Source: Epiperipatus broadwayi (lineage: Eukaryota; Onychophora; Udeonychophora; Euonychophora; Peripatidae). Taken from it: 64,000 bases of DNA. A program made the translations under genes and the position numbers. Each line of letters starts with the position of its first letter. Within the stretch, counting starts at the first letter, position 1. Below, in pieces: positions 8,561-21,399 of this stretch. The notes beneath the pieces were generated by a model. The model worked only from the letters and a program-made list of their open reading frames with translations, was not told the origin of the DNA and searched no databases. The DNA lies in contig JAQFVV010000043.1 in NCBI GenBank assembly GCA_028023455.1, forward strand, positions 2,167,483-2,231,482, read 5' to 3'.

Positions 8561-11500
8561 TACTTATATATATACATATATGTTACTGTATTTATTAATA
8601 TTTAATTACAAGATTGCATATATAACTTCGAAGAAATACAGATATCAAATAAGAATATCATTACATATATATATTCTAGTATTCAAATATTTAATATCTA
8701 ACTGCTAATGTTTTTATGCAAATTAAGTTCTCATTACTATATAAAGATAGTGATTTAATTCAAAAAACTGTAGCACTTCTATTTCTTATTATTATCTTTA
8801 TATTAGAAAGCACTAAGAATGTAAAAGCAAATACTATTATTTTTGTTTTTTCAGTGACACCCCTTATCACTTTTAGTATATAACTTTTTGGCACCCATAA
8901 ACTAAAATTATGAAGTAGTAAACTTTTTTTAACCCATCTTTAAAAGTGAATATCTGGAAGTCTTAAAAATAACTCTAAGTTTAATTTTTGGCTACTAATT
9001 TAAAAGATAAAATAAGCAGCTTTTAAGTCAAGGTAATCAAAGTATGATAAATTTAGCAGATGGAATCTTTTAATGGATATAAAAGGTTTTTTTTTTGTCA
9101 TCAGGTATATTGACATACACACAACAATATATAGATATATTCCACACTTTTTTTTTCCAGTCAAATAATCGAAAGAATGGTATAAAGATTTAGTATATAC
9201 ACAAATTTGTTCATATTAAAAATTAATTCAATTAAAAACAATTTTTTTAAATTTAAATGAAATATTGAGGTTTATTGATTTAAACTATTTATGTATTTAA
9301 AAAATGAACACATAGTTTACATAAATCAGATTTGTTACAATATAATGTCAATATTTTCTAAATTACAGCATTCTTTTAACTGCAAATTTAGATAGTAAAC
9401 AAAGTCATTGATATTTATTAAATTATATTAATTGTAAAGAAAGAAATGAATCTCCAGCCATGTGCTATTTATAAGCATATATTAAAATCTCCATCCATTC
9501 AGCTGCCAGTAATAGTTTAAAAGCATAAATTAATTCACTTATGCTTAAAATGTATTCTTACATATGCCAACCATTACTTATTGTGCTCAGGACTGGAATC
9601 TATTATATGCCTGATGTTCAAATTGGACAATTATATTGTACAAATTTAAATACAAACAAAAAATTAAAATCTTATATATATATATATGTATCAGGCTTAT
9701 GTAAAGACTATGGGGTTTTTTTAAATTAATTGCTTTAACAAATTGTTTTTTAAAGATTTAATATAAATTAAACAAAAGATTTTAATATTATATAAATAAA
9801 TGTGAGAAATGTACCTGGCCTGAATGGCCATCATTACCCTGTAAAGTATTAATAAAGGTAAATAAAAATTTTTAAATAAACCTGTTATATTTGATATGTG
9901 CATTTGAAAGCATCACGAACAACTGTTTCATTAAAAAAATTAGTCTGTTAATGGTGGAATTACTTTCTTCACATAAAATATGCTTTGTAATAAAAATTAA
10001 GAATTATTAAATATAAAGGGTGGAAGTATTTCCTTTGCATAAAATGCTCGTAATATAAATTACGCTTTAGTTAGGTATAGTTATTTATTTATAAAAACAA
10101 ATTTAAAGATTTTTTTTATTTTTCAACTGTCAATTTGACAGTGTTATGAACAAACATAAGTTTTTTTATTAATTATTTGCAAATTTCACAGCTTTATGGA
10201 CAAACATACATTCATTATGGACAAACATTTGCATGGATTATATATATACATAGATAATCCCTAAATGTCCATAAACTGTTATGTAATATTCAAGTTAAAG
10301 ATTCCTTTCTTAGAGGGTATATTTTCCAAGGAAATTTTTTTTATTTGTTCTGCCATTAATAAACTTTAATCGTTTTTTTATGAAGCATTTTATACAAAGG
10401 AAGTAATTTGTTTTTTCAACCAATTGAAAAAAAATGATGGTCTTTCCATAGGCTGGGTAAATTTCTGGATTCTAAAAAAATATGGTATTGGAATGAAACT
10501 TTTTCAAGGAAAAAATGCTTGGAAAAAAAAAGTGCCTTTGATTACAGTACAGAACTGAATAGGTATGGTATTTAAATCATGAACAAAATGTGATTACAGT
10601 ACATAAATGCATGTTTGAAATGTGATATTTAGTAAGGGGAAAAAATAGATGCTATAGTACTGTATTTATATTTAGTTTTGTATAGTTTGATATCGCATAG
10701 TTCACGGCTCCACAGTAATACCATTTACGATTTAAATTTGTTAAAGCAACTAATTAATTATGACAGCCTTTCCATAGACCAGATATATATGCTGGTAATT
10801 AGACAATCAATTTAAAGTTTCAAAAGCATAATAGTGTAAAATTACATATCTACACAAAAACGCTATAGAATAGTACCAATTAAGCAGCTAACTAGTAAAT
10901 ATCATATATTTTTCAATGAAAATATTTGTCAAAAGCAAAATTATATTCCTCTCAACAATGTCATCCCTAATATATTTATAAAACCCAGAGCAAAAATTAA
11001 AAATACATTTATTGGATTTATGAACCTTCTTTAATTTACATTGTGGGGGACGGGTTTTTTTTGGGGGGGGAGTAGACAAAAAAATCCCACCTGGTAAAAA
11101 GGTTTACATATAAAAAAAAAATCAATAACATATTAAAATATGAATATTGATAAAATTTTAAAAATTGTTTATTTTGATGAACAATGATTACTTATTCTAT
11201 TAAATTTATTTTCCTTATTCTTGTTACTACAAAATTGGCAATAATGTTTCCAAATCCAGATTTTTGCTTAATTCTGTAGGTGTAAAAATATTTAATTCAA
11301 GCCCTATTTTAGTAACATATTTGATAATGATAGCATTTTTGGTCTTAACTTTTCTTGTTAAAATACAAGTTTCTTTTAATTATTTGTGCTCCGTAATATT
11401 TCAACACTTGCCAAAACACTTCCTCAGAAATCTGTGTAGATACTCTGGGTACAGAAAATCATAATTGACGCCATAAGAATTAAAATAGCATCATACCTTT

Positions 11501-11600
11501 ATGTGCTGAATCAAAGATTAGTTTCATCTTAATTAATTATTTCTGGATGTCCCCCTCTTAGTTTTATTATTCTCTTTAAGAAGTATAATAACTATATATT
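8561..11600. other. Long AT-rich stretch, nothing recognised
   Basis: About 3 kb with no supported gene, SINE or hammerhead. Open frames of 60-66 codons occur on both strands but are low-complexity. At 10130-10230 a word similar to CAAACATA-GTTT is loosely repeated. G and C homopolymers at 11043-11070 are a simple-sequence spot. Confidence 0.4.
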
Positions 11601-11685
11601 TCTTATTGCATTGCCAAATCCATATAATATTAAATCATTTATGCTCCTTATTACTATTTCACAATGCTTTATTTACAATCCTCTT

Positions 11686-11718
11686 GACAGTTTCGATTGC
11701 TCCAGCAATCTTCTTCAG
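11686..11718 (-). ncRNA. Hammerhead ribozyme core, family D
   Basis: The minus strand reads CTGAAGA, stem II A-GATTGC-TGGA-GCAATC (perfect 6-bp hairpin), GAA, stem III ACTGT, then C. The core is the allowed CUGANGA form with N7 = A. Stem I is weak: only U-U against A-A can be seen directly adjacent. That leaves activity uncertain. Confidence 0.5.
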
Positions 11719-11796
11719 AACTTTCACTTATATCTCCAAATCTCACTTTAGCATTTACATTTAACAAAGTAGTTGAGATTTGGAGATATAGGTGAA

Positions 11797-11895
11797 AGTT
11801 CTGAAGAAGATTGCTGAAGTAATCGAAACTGTAAAGAGGGTTGAGATATAAGTGAAAGTCCTGAAGAAGATTGCTGAAGTAATCGAAACGGTCAA
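11797..11895 (+). ncRNA. Two tandem hammerhead cores, family D
   Basis: Each unit reads CTGAAGA, AGATTGCTGAAGTAATC (stem II GATT/AATC) and GAAA. The first ends ACTGT-A, the second ACGGT-C. The unit spacing of about 65 bp would release very short monomers if both cleaved. Stem I is not convincing in either. Confidence 0.4.
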
Positions 11896-11999
11896 GAGGC
11901 TTGTAAATAAAGCACTGCCAAACAGTAATAAAGAGAATAGATGATTTAATATTATATTAAAGTTTTTTTTATTGGTATTCATTTCATTATCTCTCTTAA

Positions 12000-12675
12000 T
12001 CCATTCACTATTCATGATTCATAGTAAACAAAATGTTTTTTTCTAAATGCATTACGATTTTTTTTTCAAGTGTGTAACTTATTCACAATACATGCTTTTA
12101 AAATTTTATAACTTATATAGTCACAGAACGTTCAAAATTATTTTTCCATTCCAATCATATCAATTCATTCTTTGGTCAGAAAAGTTAGTGATGCACCCAA
12201 CCAAAAAATTTTACCAAAATATAATTAAAACATATGAATCATCAGATTTAATCTGCATCAGGTAATTATTTCATTTCACTTTGAATTATTTCCTGTAATT
12301 ACTTGCAACCCTTAATAATCCTAACAACTTAGTCATCATTTAGTCTCAATTAATTCAAAATAGAAAAATAAATGCATTTGACTTCTTTTTAAGAATTATT
12401 CTAATGACTATAATGTAAAGGTGTAGTTGGTCAAATCAGTATAGTGATATTCCACCAATAAATTAGGAATACTTAAAACAATTTAGAATGCTTTGGCACA
12501 CCTTGCTATTTAATAAGTTTTGTTCAATGATTTCTACTAAGATATAAAAATCAAAGCATCACACAAGATTCTCTACCTATTTTTAATATTTGAACTACAT
12601 GCAGTGATTCACTCCATTTACTATAATAGTAAATAAAATCAGTCATACATCACATTCACTTCATAAGCTTGTAAT
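12000..12675. other. AT-rich sequence, nothing recognised
   Basis: No supported gene or repeat. A 72-codon frame at 12047-12265 has no motif. Confidence 0.35.
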
Positions 12676-13490
12676 TGTAAACTAAAATAATGATCGTGCT
12701 AATAGCTCCAATAAGCTTTATCGATAAATGCTGCAAGAGAAAGCATTTAAAAATCTCTATCTAAAAACAGCCCCAAACTGGTTTCAAGTTGTTGGCTATC
12801 TTCAGTGAGGTGATAGAATATTCCAGATACTAGATCCAAAATACGAACTCAAAACCAGCACTTATCCAATAGTTAACAATTAAGTTAAGTCACATGATGT
12901 ATAACTTGATTTTATTTGTTATTATAGTTTTGCTTTTAAGTCTTAAGCGATGTTATATTGCTAAATATATTAATATATAGTATAGCTGAAAATTATTTAG
13001 GCCCATATAGCTATTTGAGCTGGATTTGAAGACATATGGGTGTCTGAAAATTTTCAGATTTTCTACGTAACAGTTAACTATTAGATAAGTGCTGCCTTTA
13101 AGTTCATATTTTGGATCTAGTATCTGGAATATCCTAGCACCTCACTGAAGATAGCCAATAGCATAAAACCAGTTTGGGAATGGGAATATTGCTAAAGATG
13201 CTGAAAATTATTCAGGCCCATATAGCTAGCAATTTGAGTTAGATAGATGGATTTGAAGACATATAGGTGTCTGAAATTTTCAGATTTTTTATTTAATAGT
13301 TAACTATTATATAAATGCTGGATTTCAGTTGGTATTTTGGATCTAGGGTCCGGAATATCCTAGCACCTCATTGAAGATAAGCCGTTTTGGGAATGTTTCT
13401 AGATAGAAATTTTTAAATGCTTTCTCTTACAGCATTTATCGATAAAGCTTATTAGAGGTATTAGGATGCTCATTACTTTAGTTTACTTCA
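12676..13490. mobile_element. Palindromic hammerhead-bearing element with internal 226-bp tandem duplication, family C copy 1
   Basis: The termini are inverted copies: GTAAACTAAAATAATGA-C, AATAAGCTTTATCGATAAATG and AGAGAAAGCATTTAAAAATC at 12676-12760 match the reverse of 13400-13490. The interior holds two head-to-tail copies of a block (GGCCCATATAGCT, TTTGAAGACATAT-GGTGTCTG, GGAATATCCTAGCACCTCA), with CCTAGCAC at 13133 and 13359. Hammerhead-like sequences lie on the minus strand at 12775-12818 and on the plus strand at 13139-13178 and 13365-13400 (truncated). The core GAAA is damaged in the second. Confidence 0.7.
12775..12818 (-). ncRNA. Decayed hammerhead, family C
   Basis: The minus strand reads CACCTCA, CTGAAGA, a poor stem II, then GAAACCAGTT followed by TGGGG. 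The core CUGANGA and GAAA survive, but the cleavage position reads UU and stem II is broken, so activity is unlikely. Confidence 0.45.
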
Positions 13491-14652
13491 TTTACTCTAT
13501 TGCAAATCTTGAAATTTAAGCAACACAAAATGGTATACCATATTCAAATTCTCAGACAAGTTTCTCGTTATTGACTACCTTCAAAGAGAACTATGATTGC
13601 ATTCAAGTTAGTGTAAATAAAGTAAAGATGGATGCAAGAGACATAATTGCCAATCCTGTATTTCACTGAAAAGACATAATTTTCTGACTTTAACTAGAAG
13701 CTATCAAAATGAAGTCTAGTTTCCATGTGGATATTGTTGGTTTCATATTTTAATGTATAACATTCGTAGGATGAACCATGAAAAGGTTGTCATCCATTCG
13801 TTCAATTTTTTCAACAATCCAATATTTTCGTGTATTGATGCATAGGGTTTTGATGGAACTGTTAATAATTAAGTGTATATTAATATTATGACTTCAATTA
13901 AATGACTAAAGTAAACAGTAACTACAATGAAATATGCTAATACAAATAATGCAATTTTGTCCCCAACACAAACTGTAATTCAGATAGATGAGAAATAATT
14001 ATCCAGTCTTTCAATAAAATATTTTTCCTTGATAAAAGACGAGGGATGACTGGCTTCAGCCCATAGAGTAAAAATTAAATTAATGACTGACTTCAAGTGA
14101 GAAAAGACTTCAAGTTTTGCACTGATATCAGAAGTTACGACTTGAGAATGAGGAATGATAATTAAGATGACAAGTTTTTTTTTAAAACATATACTCAAAA
14201 TGATGACATCAACTGAGATGATAAGGTTGAAAATGTTAAATGTATAATTGAACATATGGCAAAGATCTTTTCACAATAAATTTATTTTTAAAAAAAATAT
14301 GGTCGGGAAAAAAATCCCATATGTTAATGAAAGATTCATAATTAAAAGTGGTCAAAAATGAATGAGTGGAAATTTTAAGTCCTTGCAAAGGTAACACTAT
14401 CAGATGGATACTAAAAGAGCAGTGAAGATGCAAATTGTTTTTGTCCATAGGCAACTTCTAAATCTTTCACTAGATATAACTTTTTTAATATACATTTTCC
14501 CTCCTTCTAAAAGATATTGTATATATTACTTAATCACTATAAAGATAAAATGAACTTGTGAAAAAAGAAGTATAACTTATTTAATAATTCATCAAGTTAA
14601 GGCGTAGTTGATGTTTGTTTTTTATACACATGATCATATATATATATATATG
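13491..14652. other. AT-rich sequence with an old HHR-family fragment
   Basis: At 13548-13605 the minus strand has GAGAAACTTGTCTGAG next to TTTGAAGGTAG, a degraded relative of the family A/C hammerhead block. The rest, including open frames of 91 and 72 codons on the minus strand at 13980-14454, shows no recognisable domain. Confidence 0.35.
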
Positions 14653-17600
14653 TAATTAAAGAGAAAGGATTTCCACCTTCAATATATATGTCATACTGAT
14701 CTTATAATAACTCAATGATGTCATGTCAAATACTGAGGACAATCTCAAACTCAAACAGTAGATAGAGACTTTTGAAAAGATAAGAATAGCCATCTTATCT
14801 TTAAACCAAAACTCTAATTATATAGGCCAATCTGAAGCATCATACCTTGATAACTTGAAGATGTTTCTTTATTCATTTTTATATCCAATTTTCTTTCACA
14901 TATTAACTAACGTTCATGAAATTTTTCAATATACTATCTTAATATTACGAATTATTAGAAACTGTAATATTCAATCCTATTTACTAAGCATAAAGATCAT
15001 ACGTAATTAAAGAGAAAGGATTTCCACCTTCAATATATATGTCATACTGATCTTATAATGACTCAATGATGTCATGTCAAATACTGAGGACAATCTCAAA
15101 CTCAAACACTAGATAGAGACTTTTGAAAAGATAAGAATAGCCATCTTATCTTTAAACCTAAACTCTAATTATATAGGCCAATCTGAAGCATCTTACCTTG
15201 ATAACATGAAGATGTTTCTTTATGCATTTTTATATCCAATTTTCTTTCACATATTAACTAACGTTCACGAAATTTTTCAATATACTATCTTAATATTACG
15301 AATTATTAGAAACTATGTAATATTCAATCCTATTTACTAAGCATAAAGATCATACATAATTAAAGAGAAAGGATTTCCACCTTCAATATATATGTCATAA
15401 ACTATGTAATATTCAATCCTATTTACTAAGCATAAAGATCATACATAATTAAAGAGAAAGGATTTCCACCTTCAATATATATATCATACTGATCTTATAA
15501 TGACTCAATGATGTCATGTCAAATACTGAGGACAATCTCAAACTCAAACACTAGATAGAGACTTTTGAAAAGGTAAGAATAGTCATCTTATCTTTAAACC
15601 TAAACTCTAATTATATAGGCCAATCTGAAGCATCTTACCTTGATAACATGAAGATGTTTCTTTATTCATTTTTATATCCAATTTTCTTTCACATATTAAC
15701 TAACGTTCACGAAATTTTTCAATATACTATCTTAATATTACGAATTATTAGAAACTATGTAATATTCAATCCTATTTACTAAGCATAAAGATCATACGTA
15801 ATTAAAGAGAAAGGATTTCCACCTTCAATATATATATCATACTGATCTTATAATGACTCAATGATGTCATGTCAAATACTGAGGACAATCTCAAACTCAA
15901 ACACTAGATAGAGACTTTTGAAAAGATAAGAATAGCCATCTTATCTTTAAACCAAAACTCTAATTATATAGGCCAATCTGAAGCATCATACCTTGATAAC
16001 TTGAAGATGTTTCTTTATTCATTTTTATATCCAATTTTCTTTCACATATTAACTAACGTTCACGAAATTTTTCAATATACTATCTTAATATTACGAATTA
16101 TTAGAAACTGTAATATTCAATCCTATTTACTAAGCATAAAGATCATATGTAATTAAAGAGAAAGGATTTCCACCTTCAATATATATGTCATACTGATCTT
16201 ATAATGACTCAATGATGTCATGTCAAATACTGAGGACAATCTCAAACTCAAACACTAGATAGAGACTTTTGAAAAGATAAGAATAACCATCTTATCTTTA
16301 AACCTAAACTCTAATTATATAGGCCAATCTGAAGCATCTTACCTTGATAACATGAAGATGTTTCTTTATTCATTTTTATATCCAAATTTCTTTCACATAT
16401 TAACTAATGTTCACGAAATTTTTCAATATACTATCTTAATATTACGAATTATTAGAAACTATGTAATATTCAATCCTATTTACTAAGCATAAAGGTCATA
16501 CGTAATTAAAGAGAAAGGATTTCCACCTTCAATATATATATCATACTGATCTTATAATGACTCAATGATGTCATGTCAAATACTGAGGACAATCTCAAAC
16601 TCAAACACTAGATAGAGACTTTTGAAAAGATAAGAATAGCTATCTTATCTTTAAACCTAAACTCTAATTATATAGGCCAATCTGAAGCATCTTACCTTGA
16701 TAACATGAAGATGTTTCTTTATTCATTTTTATATCCAATTTTCTTTCACATATTAACTAACGTTCACGAAATTTTTCAATATACTATCTTAATATTACGA
16801 ATTATTAGAAACTGTAATATTCAATCCTATTTACTAAGCATAAAGATCATACGTAATTAAAGAGAAAGGATTTCCACCTTCAATATATATGTCATACTGA
16901 TCTTATAATGACTCAATGATGTCATATCAAATACTGAGGACAATCTCAAACTCAAACACTAGATAGAGACTTTTGAAAAGATAAGAATAACCATCTTATC
17001 TTTAAACCTAAACTCTAATTATATAGGCCAATCTGAAGCATCTTACCTTGATAACATGAAGATGTTTCTTTATTCATTTTTATATCCAAATTTCTTTCAC
17101 ATATTAACTAATGTTCACGAAATTTTTCAATATACTATCTTAATATTACGAATTATTAGAAACTATGTAATATTCAATCCTATTTACTAAGCATAAAGGT
17201 CATACGTAATTAAAGAGAAAGGATTTCCACCTTCAATATATATATCATACTGATCTTATAATGACTCAATGATGTCATGTCAAATACTGAGGACAATCTC
17301 AAACTCAAACACTAGATAGAGACTTTTGAAAAGATAAGAATAGCTATCTTATCTTTAAACCTAAACTCTAATTATATAGGCCAATCTGAAGCATCTTACC
17401 TTGATAACATGAAGATGTTTCTTTATTCATTTTTATATCCAATTTTCTTTCACATATTAACTAACGTTCACGAAATTTTTCAATATACTATCTTAATATT
17501 ACGAATTATTAGAAACTATGTAATATTCAATCCTATTTACTAAGCATAAAGATCATATGTAATTAAAGAGAAAGGATTTCCACTTTCAATATATATGTCA

Positions 17601-18109
17601 TACTGATCTTATAATGACTCAATGATGTCATGTCAAATACTGAGGACAATCTCAAACTCAAACACTAGATAGAGACTTTTGAAAAGATAAGAATAGCCAT
17701 CTTATCTTTAAACCTAAACTCTAATTATATAGGCCAATCTGAAGCATCTTACCTTGATAACATGAAGATGTTTCTTTATTCATTTTTATATCCAATTTTC
17801 TTTCACATATTAACTAACGTTCACGAAATTTTTCAATATACTATCTTAATATTACGAATTATTAGAAACTATGTAATATTCAATCCTATTTACTAAGCAT
17901 AAAGATCATACGTAATTAAAGAGAAAGGATTTCCACCTTCAATATATATGTCATACTGATCTTATAATGACTCAATGATGTCATGTCAAATACTGAGGAC
18001 AATCTCAAACTCAAACACTAGATAGAGACTTTTGAAAAGATAAGAATAGCCATCTTATCTTTAAACCTAAACTCTAATTATATAGGCCAAACTGAAGCAT
18101 CTTACCTTG
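14653..18109 (+). repeat. Satellite-like tandem array, 351/353-bp monomer
   Basis: Units starting with TAATTAAAGAGAAAGGATTT begin at 14653, 15004, 15357, 15446, 15799, 16150, 16503, 16854, 17207, 17560 and 17913. Spacing is 351 or 353 bp; the exception is one 89-bp truncated unit at 15357-15445. The 2-bp length difference is CTGTAATATTC versus CTATGTAATATTC. Diagnostic variants (AATAACCATC, CAAATTTC, AATGTTCACG, AAAGGTCAT) recur in the 16150 and 16854 units and alternate with AATAGCTATC in the 16503 and 17207 units. A ~704-bp two-monomer block has therefore been duplicated. The array has no coding capacity. Confidence 0.95.
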
Positions 18110-20321
18110 TGTAACGAGCATAGACGTTCGTTACATTGTTTTTTTTTATATTTATTAAACATGAAAGTAAATTAAAAAGTTCGCATTTAAAAATTTTCTT
18201 TAAGAATTAAAAATTGAAATTAAATATCATCTTAAACTCGTATATATTAAATCGCACAGATAAAAAAAATTATTAAAATAAAACTTTATTAGAGAAAAAG
18301 TATTTTAAAACTAAATTTTAAAAAGATTTGGTGATAGAATTATTTCTTTAAATTTATCTTTAAATATATCTTTGATTTGGAAAACAGGTTAATTAATCAG
18401 AAATGGAAATGATAAATTTAATTAGTCAAATGTAAACCAGCCTTGGGCATTTAAATGTAAAAACATCAGTCAGATAGGAAAACAATAGAAACTTTTAGCA
18501 AATGAAATAAATCCATTGGGAAATCGGACCTCAACGAAAAGGATCATCGCATCGATGACGTAATGTAAATGCAATCCTTCAAATGAATATAAAAGGACAA
18601 GGTTGAAAATTATTAGGGAGTTATTATGATTATTACGATGTGACAGATGGATGTTAGTGCGGAGATGCGGGAGAAGAGATTGAAGGGCGCACGTTCAATC
18701 CCTTCAGTTGTTATAAAATGGAAAAATGAAACATCGCTTTTCTTATATTCAGAGGATCACAGGATCATCGGGAAATTTAACGCTGGATTTCAAACGGCAA
18801 GCAACTGTAAAAGATGAACATTTCTAAAACCGTAAGAACTTTATAAGATATAACGAACAATATTAATTTGAAAACACTAAGAACTTTCAATTTTAAACTT
18901 TCCTAGTATTTAATTGTTACAAATAGAATCCTATCTGACCAAACTAAATTCTTTATTAATAGTGTTATTTGATGTATTTTTTTTCTTATTTATGTAAAAT
19001 CATTTCCATTTATTTATTTTTTATTCTTTAAGTTTTTATCATGATTTTTTTTTGTTTTTCGTTAAATTAATTATATAAATGTTAAACTTAAGTCGGGCGT
19101 GAATGGCTGTATAGATTTGTAAAGTTATATTAGGGGAGGGTAATCTTAGGTTATTTGTGTCGTTGTTAGATTGGGTCAATGGATGGGATATATTGATGTA
19201 GTTAGTAGATGTAGTCGGAGATTCGCTACTGGCAGAATCGCTTCATATGCCGCACTCTCCCATTTTGCCTATGGAAGGAATTATAAGACGCAGAGCGCAG
19301 TTCCTTTCTATGGAGTTTTTTTTTTTATTGTTCTTCTCGTTAGATAGAAGTAATATTCCTGTCTAATGAGAGTCAATATCTTCTCTTAACCTATTTGGTG
19401 CTGCCGTATTCCGTATTACATTGAATACGTCGATGTATCAGATGGATTGATGCCAGTTTGACTGCGAATTTTAGCCTAAGGTTAAATAGGGACAGAATAT
19501 TTTATTTTCAAATGCAAATGTATGTGGTCTATTCATACTTGACCCTAAATAAAAATGCATTAAATTTAAGTTGTTTATAGACGCTTGCATGGATTGGTTA
19601 TCGGTTAAGTATGTTTTGGGTTTTCATATTTGATCAAAATATATAGACATTCCATAAATAATGATACCTTACGGTGAGTATCTAAAATGTATTTATTCGG
19701 ATGTCTTTTAAGTTATTGTTGACAATGCAAGTATCTTATGGTGAATACTATTGGGTTATGTATAAATTTCCCTCCGCAATTGTCAGTAATCAATAATTTT
19801 GTATTTTGATCGTTTATGTTTACTTTGAAATGTTTTTGACCGTGAAATCTGTGTAACCGATCTATAGTCAACATTATAAACAAGCTTTCATAAATTTATA
19901 TGTGCGAACTTAATTAAAATGTAAAATTATAATATAATAGTAATTAAATGTAAATTAAAGCAAAGTTAAAAATAATGTTAAATGTTAAAATGTAAACTGA
20001 TACTAAAACAATTTTAAATCATATATATATGTATGTGCGTAAATAAATTTTTGTATGTTAATTACTGGCAGTGGCTTATTTTATTTATTTTTTTTAATAC
20101 TGAAATATAATTACATAAGATATTATATTATTTAATCTCTGCTATTCCACTGAGCTAGTAACATGGGCTAACGACCGGAAGCAAAATATAAAAAAAAAAA
20201 AAAAATTTTTTTTTTTGACTTACGTATCTGCCTACTTTATAAATTTTTCTAGGTTCAAATGCCTAGATGGCGCCCTGTAGTGCAGTTTACGTTAAGCTAA
20301 TTCTCCGGATCGTTACACTTG
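18106..20321. mobile_element. Solo-LTR-like insertion (2208 bp) with 4-bp target duplication
   Basis: The insert at 18110-20317 begins TGTAACGA and ends TCGTTACA, the TG...CA inverted ends typical of Ty3/gypsy-type LTRs. CTTG flanks it at 18106-18109 and 20318-20321. Removing the insert and one CTTG joins 197 + 156 bp into exactly one 353-bp satellite monomer, which proves the boundaries. No gag or pol sequence is inside. A TATA box with CRE-like TGACGTAAT upstream supports a promoter-bearing LTR. At 2.2 kb it would be a long LTR. A TIR DNA transposon (GTGTAACGA ends with a TT duplication) is the alternative. Confidence 0.7.
18550..18600 (+). promoter_or_regulatory. Putative LTR promoter: CRE-like site and TATA box
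   Basis: GATGACGTAAT at about 18554-18564 resembles a CRE/ATF site. TATAAAAGG at 18588-18596 is a consensus TATA box about 30 bp further on, inside the 2.2-kb insertion. Transcription would start near 18620; this is inference. Confidence 0.45.
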
Positions 20322-20880
20322 ATAACATGAAGATGTTTCTTTATTCATTTTTATATCCAATTTTCTTTCACATATTAACTAACGTTCACGAAATTTTTCA
20401 ATATACTATCTTAATATTACGAATTATTAGAAACTATGTAATATTCAATCCTATTTACTAAGCATAAAGATCATACGTAATTAAAGAGAAAGGATTTCCA
20501 CCTTCAATATATATGTCATACTGATCTTATAATGACTCAATGATCTCATGTCAAATACTGAGGACAATCTCAAACTCAAACACTAGATAGAGACTTTTGA
20601 AAACATAAGAATAGCCATCTTATCTTTAAACCTAAACTCTAATTATATAGGCCAATATGAAGCATCTTACCTTGATAACATGAAGATGTTTCTTTATTCA
20701 TTTTTATATCCAATTTTCTTTCACATATTAACTAACGTTCACGAAATTTTTCAATATACTATCTTAATATTACGAATTATTAAAAACTATGTAATATTCA
20801 ATCCTATTTACTAAGCATAAAGATCATACGTAATTAAAGAGAAAGGATTTCCACCTTTAATATATGTGCTATACTGATCT
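20318..20880 (+). repeat. Continuation of the 353-bp satellite array
   Basis: Resumes in mid-monomer immediately after the insertion. Unit starts fall at 20478 and 20831, again 353 bp apart. The array decays after about 20860. Confidence 0.95.
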
Positions 20881-20889
20881 TACAATAGC

Positions 20890-21372
20890 TCCAGCAATGT
20901 CATCCTGGGTTTGAGAGTATCCTCAGTACTCAACATGTCATCACTGAACTATTATAAGATCATGGCGCATATATTACGGTGGAAATCCATTCTCTTTAAT
21001 TACATATGATCTCTGTGCTTAGTAAATAGAATTGAATATTACATAGTTTCATAATATTATCATGTAATAAATTGAAAAACTTTGTGAATGTTAATTAATA
21101 TGTGAAAGAAAATAATGAATGTAAAAGTGAATAAAAAAATATCTTCACCCTCAAACTAAAATGCTTCAGACTGGCCCATATAATTGTAATTTAGGTTTAA
21201 AGATAAGAAGGTCACTCTTATCTTTTCAAAAGCCTCTATCTTGTGTTTGAGTTTGAGAGTATATTCAGTACTTAACATGACATTGTTGAGCAATTATAAG
21301 ATCGGTATGGGGCATATATTAAAGATGGAATTCATTTCTCTGATTACATATGATCTCTGCACTTAGTATATA
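20890..21372 (-). repeat. Diverged satellite copies in inverted orientation
   Basis: The sequence turns round. GGTGGAAATCCATTCTCTTTAATTACATATGATC at 20980-21013 (two adjoining words) is the reverse complement of the monomer start. GTGTTTGAGTTTGAGA and TTATAAGATC then appear twice, at 20910-20960 and 21241-21305. This makes roughly 1.3 diverged monomers facing the main array. The array is thus bounded by an inverted repeat. Confidence 0.85.
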
Positions 21373-21399
21373 TATATATATATATATACAAGAATAATA

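Larger units (their letters stand above)
11604..11966. mobile_element. Palindromic hammerhead-bearing element, family D copy 1
   Basis: The left arm contains CCATATAATATTAAATCAT, ACAATGCTTTATTTACAA, and the minus-strand hammerhead. The right arm is the inverse, ending TTGTAAATAAAGCACTG and ATGATTTAATATTATATTA. The right arm contains a tandem duplication of about 65 bp (units near 11770-11838 and 11839-11903), each with a plus-strand hammerhead core. No real ORF: the 84-codon frame on the minus strand is just the repeat translated. A relative lies at 52918-53165. Confidence 0.75.

Noticed and set aside
11761-12015. 84-codon minus frame with a repeated TVSITSAIFFRTFTYIS peptide
   Set aside because: The peptide repeat is the tandem family D hammerhead unit read through; no independent coding evidence.
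14653-18109. CRISPR-like direct repeats
   Set aside because: The monomers are contiguous 351/353-bp satellite units without spacers in a eukaryotic context.
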